64,000 nt of DNA from Actinacidiphila yeochonensis CN732 (GCF_000745345.1 NZ_JQNR01000005.1:1302001-1366000); one strand, 5' to 3'; positions 34,753-44,371 are shown, counted from the first letter of the stretch. Made by a program: numbers and translations. Notes: generated from the sequence alone by a model not told the origin.

Positions 34753-35502
34753 TCAGACGGTGCCGTCCTGCCACCACCAGGCGCGGCCCAGGTCGGCCCT
34801 GCTGTCGACGTGCTGGTGGTCCTCGGTGTAGGTCTCCAGGCCGGAGAAGCCGCAGGTCTCCGCCTTCTGGTAGACGGTCTTGTTGGCGACGCCGGGGACG
34901 TCGAGGTCGGCGGCCGTGCCGTAGAGGTGCATGCTGTCGCTCGCGCCGCCCACCGAGGCGTTGTGCGAGACGCTGCGGAAGCCGGAGTTGACGGTGATGG
35001 GGGTGTTGCCGAGCTTCTTGCGCAGCGCTTCGAGCTTGTACATCGTGCGGCGGACGTTCTCCTTGGCCGCGGCGGCGGTCACCTTGCCGCCGTCGAACGT
35101 GCCGCTCACGCGGTCGGTGAACTCGCTGAAGTCGAAGTGCGTGGTGGAACCGTCCGACTGCTGGAGGGCGTTGAGCTGCGCCTGCGTGGCGGGTCCGACG
35201 ATGCCGTCGGAGGACAGGCCGTAGCCGGACTGGAAGAGGCGGACGGCGGTGGCGGTGCCCGGGCCGAAGTCCCCGTCGATGGCCACCCGGGTCTGGCCGG
35301 CGCTGCCGGTGGCCCAGCCGGCCACCCGGATCTGCAGTTCGGTGACGTCGGCGCCGGTCATCCCCTGCTGGAGGGTCCGCGACCAGGTGTACGCGGAGGC
35401 GGAGCCGGAGAGCAGGAACGGCCCCACGGCGACGCCGGCGCCGGCCGCCAGCGTTCCGCGCAGCAGGGTACGACGGTCCAGGGGGAAGGAGGACGAAGCC
35501 AT
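34753..35502 (-). CDS. Exported peptidoglycan-binding D-Ala-D-Ala carboxypeptidase-type protein (M15)
   Basis: This is a 249-residue Tat-exported protein (DRRTLLRGTLAAGAG). It has an N-terminal peptidoglycan-binding domain (ADVTELQIRVAGW, IDGDFGPGTATAVRLFQ) and a C-terminal M15-type zinc peptidase. The zinc ligands are visible in SMHLYGTAADLDV (His and Asp) and HQHVDSR (His). Such enzymes cut peptide stems in the cell wall. The Tat motif and domain order match Streptomyces zinc DD-carboxypeptidases. The gene is single and divergent from the CBM56 protein. Confidence 0.92.
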   Translation of the reverse strand: MASSSFPLDRRTLLRGTLAAGAGVAVGPFLLSGSASAYTWSRTLQQGMTGADVTELQIRVAGWATGSAGQTRVAIDGDFGPGTATAVRLFQSGYGLSSDGIVGPATQAQLNALQQSDGSTTHFDFSEFTDRVSGTFDGGKVTAAAAKENVRRTMYKLEALRKKLGNTPITVNSGFRSVSHNASVGGASDSMHLYGTAADLDVPGVANKTVYQKAETCGFSGLETYTEDHQHVDSRADLGRAWWWQDGTV

Positions 35503-35970
35503 CGTTGTCCTTTCGGTGACCGGTCGGGGGTCGGGTGCGGACTCGGTCCGGGGGTCCGGGGGCCGGGGTCCGGTCCGGGTCCGTTGTCGGCCGCGGGCGC
35601 GGCGGACCCAGCATGGCGCCGGTGCTGGAGGTGCTCAAGGGGCTGAAGCCGCCGCCGCCGGAACGCAAAGCCGCCACCACCGGGTAAACGGAACGGCACC
35701 CGAATGCGGGACGGCGAACAAGGAACAGCAATCCCGTCCGGCTTCTTGACGGTCGGCCGGGACCACCTGACACTGCCATAAAGAGGCAATCACCCCTTGG
35801 TCCGTAGAGTGAGAGCGTTCTCTGGAATGGATTCAGAGGCTGCTGCGGCGAATCACCAACGGATTGCATGGCACAGTGCGCGATCCATCTCCACAATCCA
35901 CCCCCCACCCCCGCGCTCCGCGCCGGATCGGCGTTCACCTCGTGAACCCGGGTGAAAGGACCCCCACGTC
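35503..35970. other. Divergent intergenic region before the CBM56 beta-helix gene
   Basis: No gene is recognised. A TTGACG hexamer (35746-35751) with GACACT 17 bp downstream could be a promoter toward the plus strand. The CebR-like site at 35810 lies in the likely leader. The rest shows only GC-rich filler. Confidence 0.45.
35810..35823. promoter_or_regulatory. CebR-box-like imperfect palindrome
   Basis: TGAGAGCGTTCTCT agrees with the published CebR operator TGGGAGCGCTCCCA at 10 of 14 positions and keeps its GAGCG centre. It stands 148 bp before a gene for a glucan-binding protein. CebR represses cello-oligosaccharide genes in streptomycetes. The match is weak and needs a genome-wide comparison. 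Confidence 0.35.
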
Positions 35971-38346
35971 ATGCGCGCATTCCTCACCGAGGCCCGGTCC
36001 GGGCCCGCCGCACGGCCCAGACGGCGTGCCGTCGCCGTGCTCGGCGCCCTCGCCCTGCTGCTGGCCGGACTGCTCGGCCTGTCGGAGACGGTCGGGACCG
36101 CCGTAGCGGACTCCTCCGACTACACCCAGAGCGTCAGCCAGACCGGCGCCGCCCAGGCCCAGCTCACCTTCACGCCGACCTCGGCCTCCTCCTACGTCAT
36201 CGTGCACTACCTGGTGAACAGCGCGAACCAGCAGAACGTCCAGATGACGGCGGCCGGTTCGGCCTGGACCTACACGGTCGGCGGCCTGTCCAGCGGGTCG
36301 GTGCTGACCTACTCCTTCACCTACACCAAGGGCGGACCGCAGTACGACACCCCGCAGTTCACCTACACGCAGGGCGGCGGGACCACCACCACGCCCCCGG
36401 CCGGGACCGTCGCCACACCGACCTTCAGCCCGGGCGGCGGCACCTACGCCTCCGCCCAGTCGGTGACGATCTCCGACGCCACCTCGGGCGCGGCCATCCA
36501 CTACACCACCAACGGCAGCACGCCGACCGCGTCCTCGGCCACCTACAGCGGAGCGATCAACGTCGCCGCCACCACCACCCTCCAGGCGATCGCGGTGAAG
36601 TCCGGCTCCACCACCTCGGCCGTGGCCAGCGCCACCTACACCATCGGCAGCACCGCCGCCGGGTGCCCGGCGCAGTCCGACACCCCCGACTTCGGCTCGA
36701 ACGTCCACATCTTCGACCCGTCGATGGGCAGCACCGCCATCCAGTCCCAACTGGACGCGCAGTTCGCCCAGATGAAGGACACCCAGACCGCCCAGTTCAG
36801 CGAGAACCGGGTCGCCGACCTGTTCAAGCCCGGCACCTACAGCGTCGAGGACAACGTCGGCTTCTACACCTCGGTGGCCGGGCTCGGGCAGAACCCGGAC
36901 GACGTGACGATCAACGGCGACGTCACCGTGGACGCCTTCAACGCCTCCGACGCGGGCAACGCCACCCAGAACTTCTGGCGGTCCGCCGAGAACCTCGCCA
37001 TCAACCCCTCCAGCGGCACCGACCGCTGGGCGGTCGCCCAGGCCGCGCCCTTCCGGCGCATCGACGTGCACGGCAACCTGGCCCTCTACCCGGCCAGTTA
37101 CGGCTACGCCAGCGGCGGCTACATCGCCGACACCAAGGTCAGCGGCCAGGCGTCGTCGGTCTCGCAGCAGCAGTGGTACACCCGGGACAGCAGCCTCGGC
37201 AGCTGGTCGGGCGGCGTGTGGAACATGGTCTTCTCGGGCGTGAGCGGCGCCCCGGCCACCACCTTCCCGAGCCCGCCGGAGACCACCCTGAGCACCACCC
37301 CGGTCTCCCGCGACGTCCCCTACCTCTACATCGACGGCTCCGGCAAGTACCACGTGTTCCTGCCGAGCCTGCGCACCAACGCCTCCGGCCCGAGCTGGGC
37401 GAGCGGCAGCACCCCGGGCAGCTCGCTGCCGATGAGCCAGTTCTACGTGGTCAAGGCCGGTGACACCGCGGCCACCATCAACACCGCGCTGGCCGAGGGC
37501 TGCAACCTCTTCGTCACCCCGGGGGTGTACCACCTCAGCCAGACGCTCAACGTCACCAAGGCCAACACGGTGATCCTGGGCGTCGGCTACCCGACCTTCG
37601 TGCCGGACAACGGCGTCAACGCGATGCAGGTCGCGGACGTGGACGGGGTCCGGATCAAGGGGCTCCTCTTCGACGCGGGCACCACCAACTCCCAGGCCCT
37701 GCTGACCGTCGGGCCCTCCGGCTCCTCGGCGAGCCACGCCGCCAACCCGACCACGATCCAGGACGTGTTCTTCCGGATCGGCGGCGAGGTGGCCGGCAAG
37801 GCGACCCAGAGCCTGGTGGTCAACAGCAACGACACGATCATCGACCACATCTGGGCCTGGCGGGCCGACCACGGCAACGCCGGCACGGTCGGCTGGACCA
37901 CCAACACCGCCGACACCGGCCTGACCGTCAACGGCGCCAACGTCCTGGCCGACGGCCTGTTCGTGGAGCACTACCAGAAGTACGAGGTGGTGTGGAACGG
38001 CCAGAACGGGAAGACGATCTTCTTCCAGAACGAGAACCCGTACGACCCGCCCAACCAGGCCGCCTGGATGAGCTCGTCGGGGGTCAACGGCTACGCGGCC
38101 TACAAGGTCGGCGCCAACGTCACCAGCCACGAGGCATGGGGGCTGGGCAGTTACTGCTACTTCAACGTCAACCCGGCCGTGAACAACTACCACGCCTTCG
38201 AGGTGCCGAACACCCCGGGCGTGAAGTTCCACGACGCGCTCACCGTCTCGCTCGGCGGCGTGGGCACCATCACCCACGTCATCAACGACACCGGAGCGGT
38301 CACCGCGTCCAACACCACGCCCAGCAACGTGGTCTCCTTCCCGTAG
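35971..38346 (+). CDS. Large secreted CBM56 plus beta-helix protein (GH55/pectate-lyase-like)
   Basis: This is a 791-residue exported protein. The signal peptide is followed by a CBM56-like module (YTQSVSQTGAAQAQLTF, about 50-135; CBM56 binds beta-1,3-glucan). Next comes a chitobiase/hexosaminidase C-terminal-type beta-sandwich (PTFSPGGGTYASAQSVTI, about 143-225). A long right-handed beta-helix region follows (PDFGSNVHIFDPSM onward, with YHLSQTLNVTKANTVILG and TIIDHIWAWRADHG). The helix resembles the GH55/GH87 and pectate-lyase superfamily, but I cannot place catalytic residues, so the enzymatic class is open. A role in fungal or plant glucan attack is likely. The start follows AAAGGA. Confidence 0.8.
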   Translation: MRAFLTEARSGPAARPRRRAVAVLGALALLLAGLLGLSETVGTAVADSSDYTQSVSQTGAAQAQLTFTPTSASSYVIVHYLVNSANQQNVQMTAAGSAWTYTVGGLSSGSVLTYSFTYTKGGPQYDTPQFTYTQGGGTTTTPPAGTVATPTFSPGGGTYASAQSVTISDATSGAAIHYTTNGSTPTASSATYSGAINVAATTTLQAIAVKSGSTTSAVASATYTIGSTAAGCPAQSDTPDFGSNVHIFDPSMGSTAIQSQLDAQFAQMKDTQTAQFSENRVADLFKPGTYSVEDNVGFYTSVAGLGQNPDDVTINGDVTVDAFNASDAGNATQNFWRSAENLAINPSSGTDRWAVAQAAPFRRIDVHGNLALYPASYGYASGGYIADTKVSGQASSVSQQQWYTRDSSLGSWSGGVWNMVFSGVSGAPATTFPSPPETTLSTTPVSRDVPYLYIDGSGKYHVFLPSLRTNASGPSWASGSTPGSSLPMSQFYVVKAGDTAATINTALAEGCNLFVTPGVYHLSQTLNVTKANTVILGVGYPTFVPDNGVNAMQVADVDGVRIKGLLFDAGTTNSQALLTVGPSGSSASHAANPTTIQDVFFRIGGEVAGKATQSLVVNSNDTIIDHIWAWRADHGNAGTVGWTTNTADTGLTVNGANVLADGLFVEHYQKYEVVWNGQNGKTIFFQNENPYDPPNQAAWMSSSGVNGYAAYKVGANVTSHEAWGLGSYCYFNVNPAVNNYHAFEVPNTPGVKFHDALTVSLGGVGTITHVINDTGAVTASNTTPSNVVSFP

Positions 38347-38350
38347 ACGG

Positions 38351-38418
38351 GTCCGCGGGTCCGCGGGTCCGCGGGTCCGCGGGTCCGTGCGCCCGAGCGC
38401 CCGTGCGCCCGTGCGCCC
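38351..38418. repeat. 8-bp tandem repeats just after the CBM56 gene
   Basis: Four copies of GTCCGCGG are followed by diverged 8-bp units of the GCGCCCGT type. The array starts five bases after the stop codon. Confidence 0.8.
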
Positions 38419-38464
38419 GGGCCTCCGTGAGCCGGTGGGCAGGTGAGCCGGTTCGCCGCATCCC

Positions 38465-38498
38465 CGTGGGCCCCGCCGCCGAGCCGGCGGGGCCCACG
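38465..38498. terminator. Strong terminator (14-bp perfect stem, 6-base loop)
   Basis: Arms at 38465-38478 and 38485-38498 are exact complements. It follows the CBM56 beta-helix gene and the micro-repeats. Confidence 0.8.
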
Positions 38499-38999
38499 GC
38501 CGTACGGCACCTCCGGCCCGGTCGGCGCCGAGGAGCCGCGGCCGCACGCCAACGGCACCACCCGGGGTACGACGAAGCGCCGGTCGGCGGCTGCTGGATT
38601 GTGCTGGGGTTCGCTGCGCCGTCCAGGACGGCGGGCCGCCGCCGGGCGCCGCCCCGCCACCGGACAGGTGCCCAGCTCGCAGCGGTTCCGGCGCGGCGGG
38701 GGAGCGGGCATCCCGCCGTGGTCCGCCGGCCGGTGTTCCGCCCGCGAGGGCAGCTTTCGCCGCGCGTGATATCGACGCGGCGTCGCGCCCTGCTTACGAT
38801 GCGCAGCACACCACCCCCCACCCCACGGCACCGGCTCCAGAACGGGACGCAGCTCGGCGAACCGACGCTCCGGCGCCGGACCGCGCGCGTACCCGGGGAG
38901 ACGGTCATCCTCCGCCCGGCACGCCCTGCCGCGAACCTCGCTGCGGCGCGGGCCGCGCGGTGCCCGTGGGCCGAGCTCGCGAGAAGGTGACCCGCAGAG

Positions 39000-41000
39000 A
39001 TGTCTGCCAATCCCCCCACCCGACGGCACAGACGGCTCCACCGGTTACTCGGACTCATAGCCGCCGTGGCCACCGCCCTGGTGGCGGCCATGCTGGTCCC
39101 CCCCGGTGCGACGGCCAGCGCCCCGGCCTCCTCGGCCACTTCGGCCTCCTCGGCATCGTCGAAGGTCTCGACGGCCTCCTCGTCGACGAGCACGCAGCAG
39201 TGGCACTCCGCCATGGCGCAGCTCACCACCCCCGCCAAGGGCTGCTACACCTCCGCGTACCCGGCGGTGGCCTGGCAGAGCACCGCCTGCACCACGGCAC
39301 CGAACCAGCGCTTCGCACCGAAGGCCGGCGCCACGGCCACCGGGACGGCCTCCCGCACGGCCACCGGGACGGCCGACGGGGCCCGCCTCCCGGCCGTCGC
39401 GGGCGCGAGCACCGGCTCCGCGACGGGGACCGGGACCGGGACCGCGCCCGACGTGGTCGGCAACGGCATCGACTTCTCGGCCGGGGTGTCCGGTGTGCTG
39501 AACGGCGCGACCGGGTCGTTCCCCACCGTCTCCGGCGTCACGAGCGAGACCGGCGGCGGCGTCGCGAACTCCTACTCCCTGCAGCTGAACAGCGCGCCCT
39601 TCAGCAGCCCGATCTGCGCCGGGCACGCCGGCTGCCAGGGCTGGGAGCAGTTCATCCTCTCCAACCCGGGCTCCGGCACCGGCGCGGCCTTCATCCAGTT
39701 CTGGATCCTGAACTACTTCACCACCTGCCCGTCCGGCTGGAACTCCTACCTCAGCGACTGCTACAAGAACGGCTCGGCCGTCGCGGTCCCCTCGCAGCCG
39801 ATCGGCAACCTCGCGAGCCTGAGCCTGTCCGGCAACGTGACCAGCTCGCTGGACACGGTGGTCATGACGACCCCGGGCGGCACCTACAGCGCCTCCACCG
39901 CCGACAGCACCCTGGGCCTCTCGGCGGACTGGAACGCGGCCGAGTTCATGATCGGCGGCAACGGCGGCGGTTCGCAGGCCACGTTCAACTCCGGCTCCAC
40001 GGTGACCGTGAAGACCGTCACCCACGACGGCACGACGAACGCGCCGACCTGCCTGAGTGAGGGATTCACCGGCGAGACCAACAACCTGAACCTCGTCAAC
40101 ACCCCGTCCTTCACCGTCGGGGCGTCGCCCTCCATCCAGAGCCGGCAGAGCAACATCCTGACCTCCCCGGCCTCCTGCGCGTCCGCCCACGGCACGGGCG
40201 ACACGCACCTGGAGACCTTCGGCGGCACCTTCTACGACTTCCAGGCGGAGGGCTCCTTCACCCTCGCCCGGTCCTCGACGATGACCGTGCAGTCGAACCA
40301 GGTCTCCGGCGCCTCGCTCGGCTGGCCGGGAGCGGCCGTCAACAGCGCGGTCGCCACGCAGATGGGCGCGGACACGGTCGCGCTGTGCGCCGCCCGCGGC
40401 CTGGTGGTGGACGGGGCCGCCACCGCGCTCCCCGACGGCGGGACGATCAACCTCGCCTCGGGGGACAAGGTCGTCCGCACCGGCAGCCAGTACGTCGTGA
40501 CCGACCCGCAGGGCGACAACATGGCGGCCACCCTGAACCCCGGGTACGTGGACGTCAACGTCGGCCTCGGCTCCTACCCGCAGCCGGTGAGCGGGCTGCT
40601 GGCCAACGCGCCGGGCACCGACAACCAGCTGAGGACGAGCACGGGCACGGTGCTCAACCTCCCGGTCGACCTGGACACGCTGTACAAGGTCTACGGCGAC
40701 AGCTGGCGGGTCCCGGCAAGCCAGTCCCTCGTCGCGGTCTGCGGCGACAAGACCGAGACCACCGACCCGGCCGCGCCGTTCTGGGCCGACCAGCTGCCGA
40801 CCGCCCTGCACGACAAGGCGCAGGCGATCTGCCAGCAGGACGCGGTGAAGGACGCCACGCTGCTGGAGGCGTGCACGCTCGACGTCGCGGTGCTCGGCGA
40901 GGGCGCGGCCACCGAGTTCGTCGGCGAGCCGGCACCGGTGGACGTCGCGTTCAGCGAGGACACCGACCAGAAAACAGCCAGCCCCTCCCCGGCTCGCTGA
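39000..41000 (+). CDS. Secreted von Willebrand factor type D-domain protein
   Basis: This is a 666-residue exported protein with signal peptide LLGLIAAVATALVAAML. A Ser/Ala/Thr-rich linker (about 40-150) is followed by a beta-rich domain with Cys pairs (CAGHAGCQGWEQFIL, TCPSGWNSYLSDCYKNG). A vWD-like domain starts near residue 398 (GTGDTHLETFGGTFYDFQAEGSFTLARS) and ends with a Cys-containing helical region. vWD domains are common in animal adhesive proteins and scattered in bacteria. An adhesive or matrix role is a guess. The start follows GAAGG, and a 13-bp hairpin follows the stop. Confidence 0.8.
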   Translation: MSANPPTRRHRRLHRLLGLIAAVATALVAAMLVPPGATASAPASSATSASSASSKVSTASSSTSTQQWHSAMAQLTTPAKGCYTSAYPAVAWQSTACTTAPNQRFAPKAGATATGTASRTATGTADGARLPAVAGASTGSATGTGTGTAPDVVGNGIDFSAGVSGVLNGATGSFPTVSGVTSETGGGVANSYSLQLNSAPFSSPICAGHAGCQGWEQFILSNPGSGTGAAFIQFWILNYFTTCPSGWNSYLSDCYKNGSAVAVPSQPIGNLASLSLSGNVTSSLDTVVMTTPGGTYSASTADSTLGLSADWNAAEFMIGGNGGGSQATFNSGSTVTVKTVTHDGTTNAPTCLSEGFTGETNNLNLVNTPSFTVGASPSIQSRQSNILTSPASCASAHGTGDTHLETFGGTFYDFQAEGSFTLARSSTMTVQSNQVSGASLGWPGAAVNSAVATQMGADTVALCAARGLVVDGAATALPDGGTINLASGDKVVRTGSQYVVTDPQGDNMAATLNPGYVDVNVGLGSYPQPVSGLLANAPGTDNQLRTSTGTVLNLPVDLDTLYKVYGDSWRVPASQSLVAVCGDKTETTDPAAPFWADQLPTALHDKAQAICQQDAVKDATLLEACTLDVAVLGEGAATEFVGEPAPVDVAFSEDTDQKTASPSPAR

Positions 41001-41004
41001 GGGA

Positions 41005-41042
41005 GCGCGGGCCCGCACCCCGACAGGGCTGCGGGCCCGCGC
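41005..41042. terminator. Hairpin terminator (13-bp perfect stem)
   Basis: Arms at 41005-41017 and 41030-41042 are exact complements, five bases after the vWD-domain gene. Confidence 0.75.
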
Positions 41043-41160
41043 CGCCCGGGCGGGCCGCCCGGTGGGCCCGGTGGGTCACCCGCTCCGCGGCCTGGTGGGT
41101 GACCTGGCCGGTGGTCCGGCGGGTGACCACGCCTCGCCGCGCGGGAAGGCCCCGAGTTCC

Positions 41161-41189
41161 TTGTATGCGCTTACATGAGGCCCTAGACT
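41161..41189 (+). promoter_or_regulatory. GH13 promoter with LacI-type operator over the -35
   Basis: TTGTAT (41161-41166) and TAGACT (41184-41189) are spaced by 17 bp. The near-palindrome TGTATGCGCTTACA (41162-41175) overlaps the -35. The same operator occurs at 44231 and 44356. The 5' leader to the GH13 start is about 195 bases and codes for nothing evident, though ATG 41333 is an in-frame alternative start. Confidence 0.75.
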
Positions 41190-41392
41190 CGCTGCCCGAC
41201 GAGGGACCCCGCGGTGCGGCGACCGGCCCGACCGAGGCCGCCGAAGCGCGGGCCCCAGGACCCCGATCGCCGGCGAACCCTCGCGGCGGTCCGCCGACGG
41301 ACGACGCCGCCCCGGGCGGTGCCGCCGAACCGATGGACCCACGCACGGAGCCGACCGGCCCCGGCAACGGACAACGGAAAGACAAGGCAACC

Positions 41393-42991
41393 GTGAGCGC
41401 ACATCGAAACCCGCCCTCCTGGCTCTCCGAGGCCGTGCTCTACCAGATCTATCCGGCGACCTTCGCCGACTCCAACGGCGACGGCATCGGGGACCTCCGC
41501 GGCGTGCTGGAACGCCTCGACTACCTGAAGTGGCTGGGCGTCGACACGCTCTGGTTCAGCCCCTGCTTCGCCTCGACCTTCGGCGACGGCGGCTACGACA
41601 TCACCGACTACCTGACGATCGCCCCCCGCTACGGGACCAACGAGGACGCCGACGCGCTCATCGAGGCGGCCCGCGCCCGCGGGATGCGGATCATGCTCGA
41701 CCTCGTCCCCGGGCACACCTCGCACCAGCACCCCTGGTTCCAGGAGGCCGTCGTCAACCCGGACGACCACCGCTACATCTGGTCGGACCGTGTCGCCTCG
41801 CCGGTGCGCGGCTGGATACCCAACCACGCGGCGCGCGGCGGCTACTACCTGGCCAACTTCTATCCCATCCAGCCGGCGCTCAACTTCGGCTACGCCCGGA
41901 TGGACCCGGCCGAGCCGTGGCGGCAGCCGGTGACGGCGGAGGGCCCGCAGGCCAACCGCGCCGCGCTGCGCGAGATCATGGGCTACTGGTTCGACCGCGG
42001 TGTCTCCGGCTTCCGCGTCGACATGGCCGCCTCGCTGGTCAAGGACGACCCCGGGTTCGTCGAGACCGGCCGGCTCTGGGCGGAGATGCGGGAGTGGATC
42101 GACGAGACCTACCCCGGGCGCATCCTGCTGTCCGAGTGGGGCGACCCCAAGACCGCCGTGCCGGCCGGGTTCCACGCGGACTTCTTCCTGCACTTCACCG
42201 GGCCCGCGCTGCGCTCCCTGTGGGACAACGGCACCGGCAGCCAGGGGCCGTGGGCCGACGGCCGGCCGCCGTACTTCGACCCCGAGGGCCAGGGCACGAT
42301 GAGCACCTTCCTGGACGCCTGGAACGAGGCCGACACGGCGATCGACGGCGCCGGCCACGCGGCCCTGCCCACCGCCAACCACGACTTCTCCCGGTTGACC
42401 TGCGGCCCCCGCACCCGCGACATGGTCGCCCCCGCCTTCGCCTTCCAGCTCACCTGGCCGTCGCTGCCCGTCATCTACTACGGCGACGAGATCGGCATGC
42501 GCTACGTTCCCGGGCTGCCCGACAAGGAGGGCAGCCAGCTCGACTCCGAGGCCCGCCAGGGCTCCCGGACGCCGATGCAGTGGGACGACACGCCCGGCGC
42601 CGGCTTCTCCACCGCGAGCCCGGAGCGGTTCTACCTGCCCGTCGACCCGGACGAGGACCGGCCCAGCGTGGCCGCCGCCCAGGCCGACGAGGACTCCCTC
42701 CTGCACCACGTCCGGCGGCTGATCGCGCTGCGCAAGGAGACCCCGGCCCTCGGCACCGGCGGTTCGGTGCGGGTGCTGCACCGCGACTACCCCTTCGTCT
42801 ACCTCCGGGGCGACCGCCACCTCGTGGTCGTCAACGGGCGGCGCGAACCCGCGACGGCTCCGTTCCCCGCCACCGGTTCCGTCACGCCGCTCGCCGTCCA
42901 CGGAGTCGACGTGACCGCCTCCGGCATCCAGGCCGGCGGGTTCTCCTACGGCGTCTTCGAGCTCGACGCGGACACCGCCGCGGCGCTCTGA
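41393..42991 (+). CDS. GH13 alpha-glucosidase/trehalose-hydrolase-like enzyme
   Basis: This is a 532-residue GH13 enzyme of the alpha-glucosidase/oligo-1,6-glucosidase group. The catalytic triad is intact: Asp210 (GFRVDMAAS), Glu248 (LLSEWGD) and Asp331 (TANHDFSR). The barrel opens VLYQIYPATFADSNGDGIGD, and there is no signal peptide, so it works on imported sugars. GTG 41393 lies close to the family start and follows AAGG; ATG 41333 is an alternative. The operator shared with the LacI gene and the importer suggests co-regulation. The linkage specificity cannot be fixed from sequence. Confidence 0.9.
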   Translation: MSAHRNPPSWLSEAVLYQIYPATFADSNGDGIGDLRGVLERLDYLKWLGVDTLWFSPCFASTFGDGGYDITDYLTIAPRYGTNEDADALIEAARARGMRIMLDLVPGHTSHQHPWFQEAVVNPDDHRYIWSDRVASPVRGWIPNHAARGGYYLANFYPIQPALNFGYARMDPAEPWRQPVTAEGPQANRAALREIMGYWFDRGVSGFRVDMAASLVKDDPGFVETGRLWAEMREWIDETYPGRILLSEWGDPKTAVPAGFHADFFLHFTGPALRSLWDNGTGSQGPWADGRPPYFDPEGQGTMSTFLDAWNEADTAIDGAGHAALPTANHDFSRLTCGPRTRDMVAPAFAFQLTWPSLPVIYYGDEIGMRYVPGLPDKEGSQLDSEARQGSRTPMQWDDTPGAGFSTASPERFYLPVDPDEDRPSVAAAQADEDSLLHHVRRLIALRKETPALGTGGSVRVLHRDYPFVYLRGDRHLVVVNGRREPATAPFPATGSVTPLAVHGVDVTASGIQAGGFSYGVFELDADTAAAL

Positions 42992-43105
42992 CACCGGCCG
43001 GCACAGGGCGCGGCGACGGGGGAGTCGGAGCCCCCGCCGCCGCGCCGCGCCGTGCGTGGAGCCCGCGCCCGGCGGAACCGGAGCGGCCGCTCGGACGCCG
43101 TCCCG

Positions 43106-44212
43106 CTACCCCTGCCGGGGGGCCGGAACCGCGTCCGCGCAGCCGCAGCTCGCGCGGAGCACCAGCGAGACCGGCAGGACGAGGGAGTGCGGCTCGCGCT
43201 GCGGCGCGGCGACGCGGTCCACGAGCAGGGCGACGGCCTCCTCGCCGATCCGCCGGCTGGGCTGCCGCACGGTGGTCAGCGGCGGGTGGGCCATCGCTCC
43301 GAGGGGGAGGCCGTCGAAGCCGGTCACCGCGATGTCCTGGGGGACGCGGATGCCGTGCGCGGCGAACTCCTCCAACGCGCCGACCGCCATCTGGTCGTTG
43401 GCCAGCAGCAGTGCTTGGGGCAGGCCGGCCGGCCTGCCGGAGGCGGCCTCGACGAGGGTCCGGGCGGCGTCCCGGCCGGCGGTGCGGGTGAGTCCGCCGC
43501 GCAGGGTGGGCTCGGCCGGGACCGGCAGGCCGGAGTCGCGGCAGGCGTCCTGGTAGCCGAAGAAGCGCTCCTCGGCGTCGGGGGAGTCCGCGGGTCCGCC
43601 GACGAACGCCAGGTCGGTCAGGCCGTGTTCGCGGATCAGATGGCAGGTCAGTTCGCGCTGCCCGTCGCGGTTGTCGACCTGGACGTTGTCGAGATGCTCC
43701 AACTCGGGCGGACCGGCCAGCATGACCACCGGCATCCTGCGGGAGACCGTCTCCAGCTCCTTGGCGGCGACGGTCCGGGACATCACCGCGAAGCCGTCGA
43801 CGTGCCCGGCCAGGGTGGCGACCAGGTTCGTCGGACCCTCGCTGAGCGAGGCGGCGATCAGCAGGGCGTAGCCGCGGCTGCGGGCCGCGCGCTCCATGCC
43901 GCGGATGATGTGGTCGGCGTAGAGGGTGGCGGCGTTCTCGTCACCGTCGCCGGGGGCGTCCGTCGCGGGGTCGGTGTAGTCGGGGAAGCACAGGCCGAGG
44001 ATGCCGGTGTTCCGGCTGGCCAGGCCGCGCGCGCTGCCGCTGGGCACGTAGCCGAGCTCCTGGGCGGCCGCGAGCACCTTCTCCCGGGTGGGCGCGCGCA
44101 CCGCGTCGGGGGAGCGGTAGACCCGGGACACTGTGGCGATGGACACACTGGCGCGCTCGGCCACGTCGTAGACCGTCGGCGTCCCCGTCTCCGGCTTCCG
44201 CGCAGTGGCCAC
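43106..44212 (-). CDS. LacI-family regulator of the Opp-type sugar regulon
   Basis: This is a 368-residue LacI/GalR-type repressor. The helix-turn-helix reads VYDVAERASVSIATVSRVY, with the hinge at GSARGLASRNTG. The effector domain (ILGLCFPDYTDP, LLLANDQMAVGALEEF) is typical. The GTG at 44212 is divergent from the importer operon. Its own promoter region holds the near-palindrome at 44231, so autoregulation is likely. Three copies of one operator connect the regulator to the GH13 gene and the importer. Confidence 0.92.
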   Translation of the reverse strand: MATARKPETGTPTVYDVAERASVSIATVSRVYRSPDAVRAPTREKVLAAAQELGYVPSGSARGLASRNTGILGLCFPDYTDPATDAPGDGDENAATLYADHIIRGMERAARSRGYALLIAASLSEGPTNLVATLAGHVDGFAVMSRTVAAKELETVSRRMPVVMLAGPPELEHLDNVQVDNRDGQRELTCHLIREHGLTDLAFVGGPADSPDAEERFFGYQDACRDSGLPVPAEPTLRGGLTRTAGRDAARTLVEAASGRPAGLPQALLLANDQMAVGALEEFAAHGIRVPQDIAVTGFDGLPLGAMAHPPLTTVRQPSRRIGEEAVALLVDRVAAPQREPHSLVLPVSLVLRASCGCADAVPAPRQG

Positions 44213-44230
44213 CCGAGTTCCCGCCCTTTC

Positions 44231-44244
44231 CGTATGCGCTTACA
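44231..44244. promoter_or_regulatory. LacI-type operator in front of the regulator gene
   Basis: CGTATGCGCTTACA is one of three related sites in this regulon. It lies 19 bp upstream of the regulator's start codon, consistent with autorepression. Confidence 0.75.
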
Positions 44245-44342
44245 CGCTGCGGCACACGCTACCTCGCCGAGCCCCGCGGCCGCCTCCAGAAGATCGGGCG
44301 CGGAGGCGGAACGTGCCGTTCCAGTTCACATCCGAGGAGTCT

Positions 44343-44371
44343 TGCGTAAATGAAATGTATGCGCATACAGT
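44343..44371 (+). promoter_or_regulatory. Importer promoter with perfect LacI-type operator
   Basis: TTGCGT (44343-44348) and TACAGT (44366-44371) are spaced by 17 bp. The perfect palindrome TGTATGCGCATACA (44356-44369) covers the spacer and most of the -10, so a bound repressor would exclude RNA polymerase. Confidence 0.8.

Larger units (their letters stand above)
38347..38999. other. Intergenic region with micro-repeats and terminator
   Basis: No gene is recognised. It contains 8-bp tandem repeats (38351-38418) and a strong hairpin (38465-38498). From about 38790 it probably contains the promoter of the vWD-domain gene; no clear hexamers are seen. Confidence 0.45.

Noticed and set aside
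38351..38418. CRISPR-like array
   Set aside because: The units are 8 bp and contiguous with no spacers; it is a simple tandem repeat.
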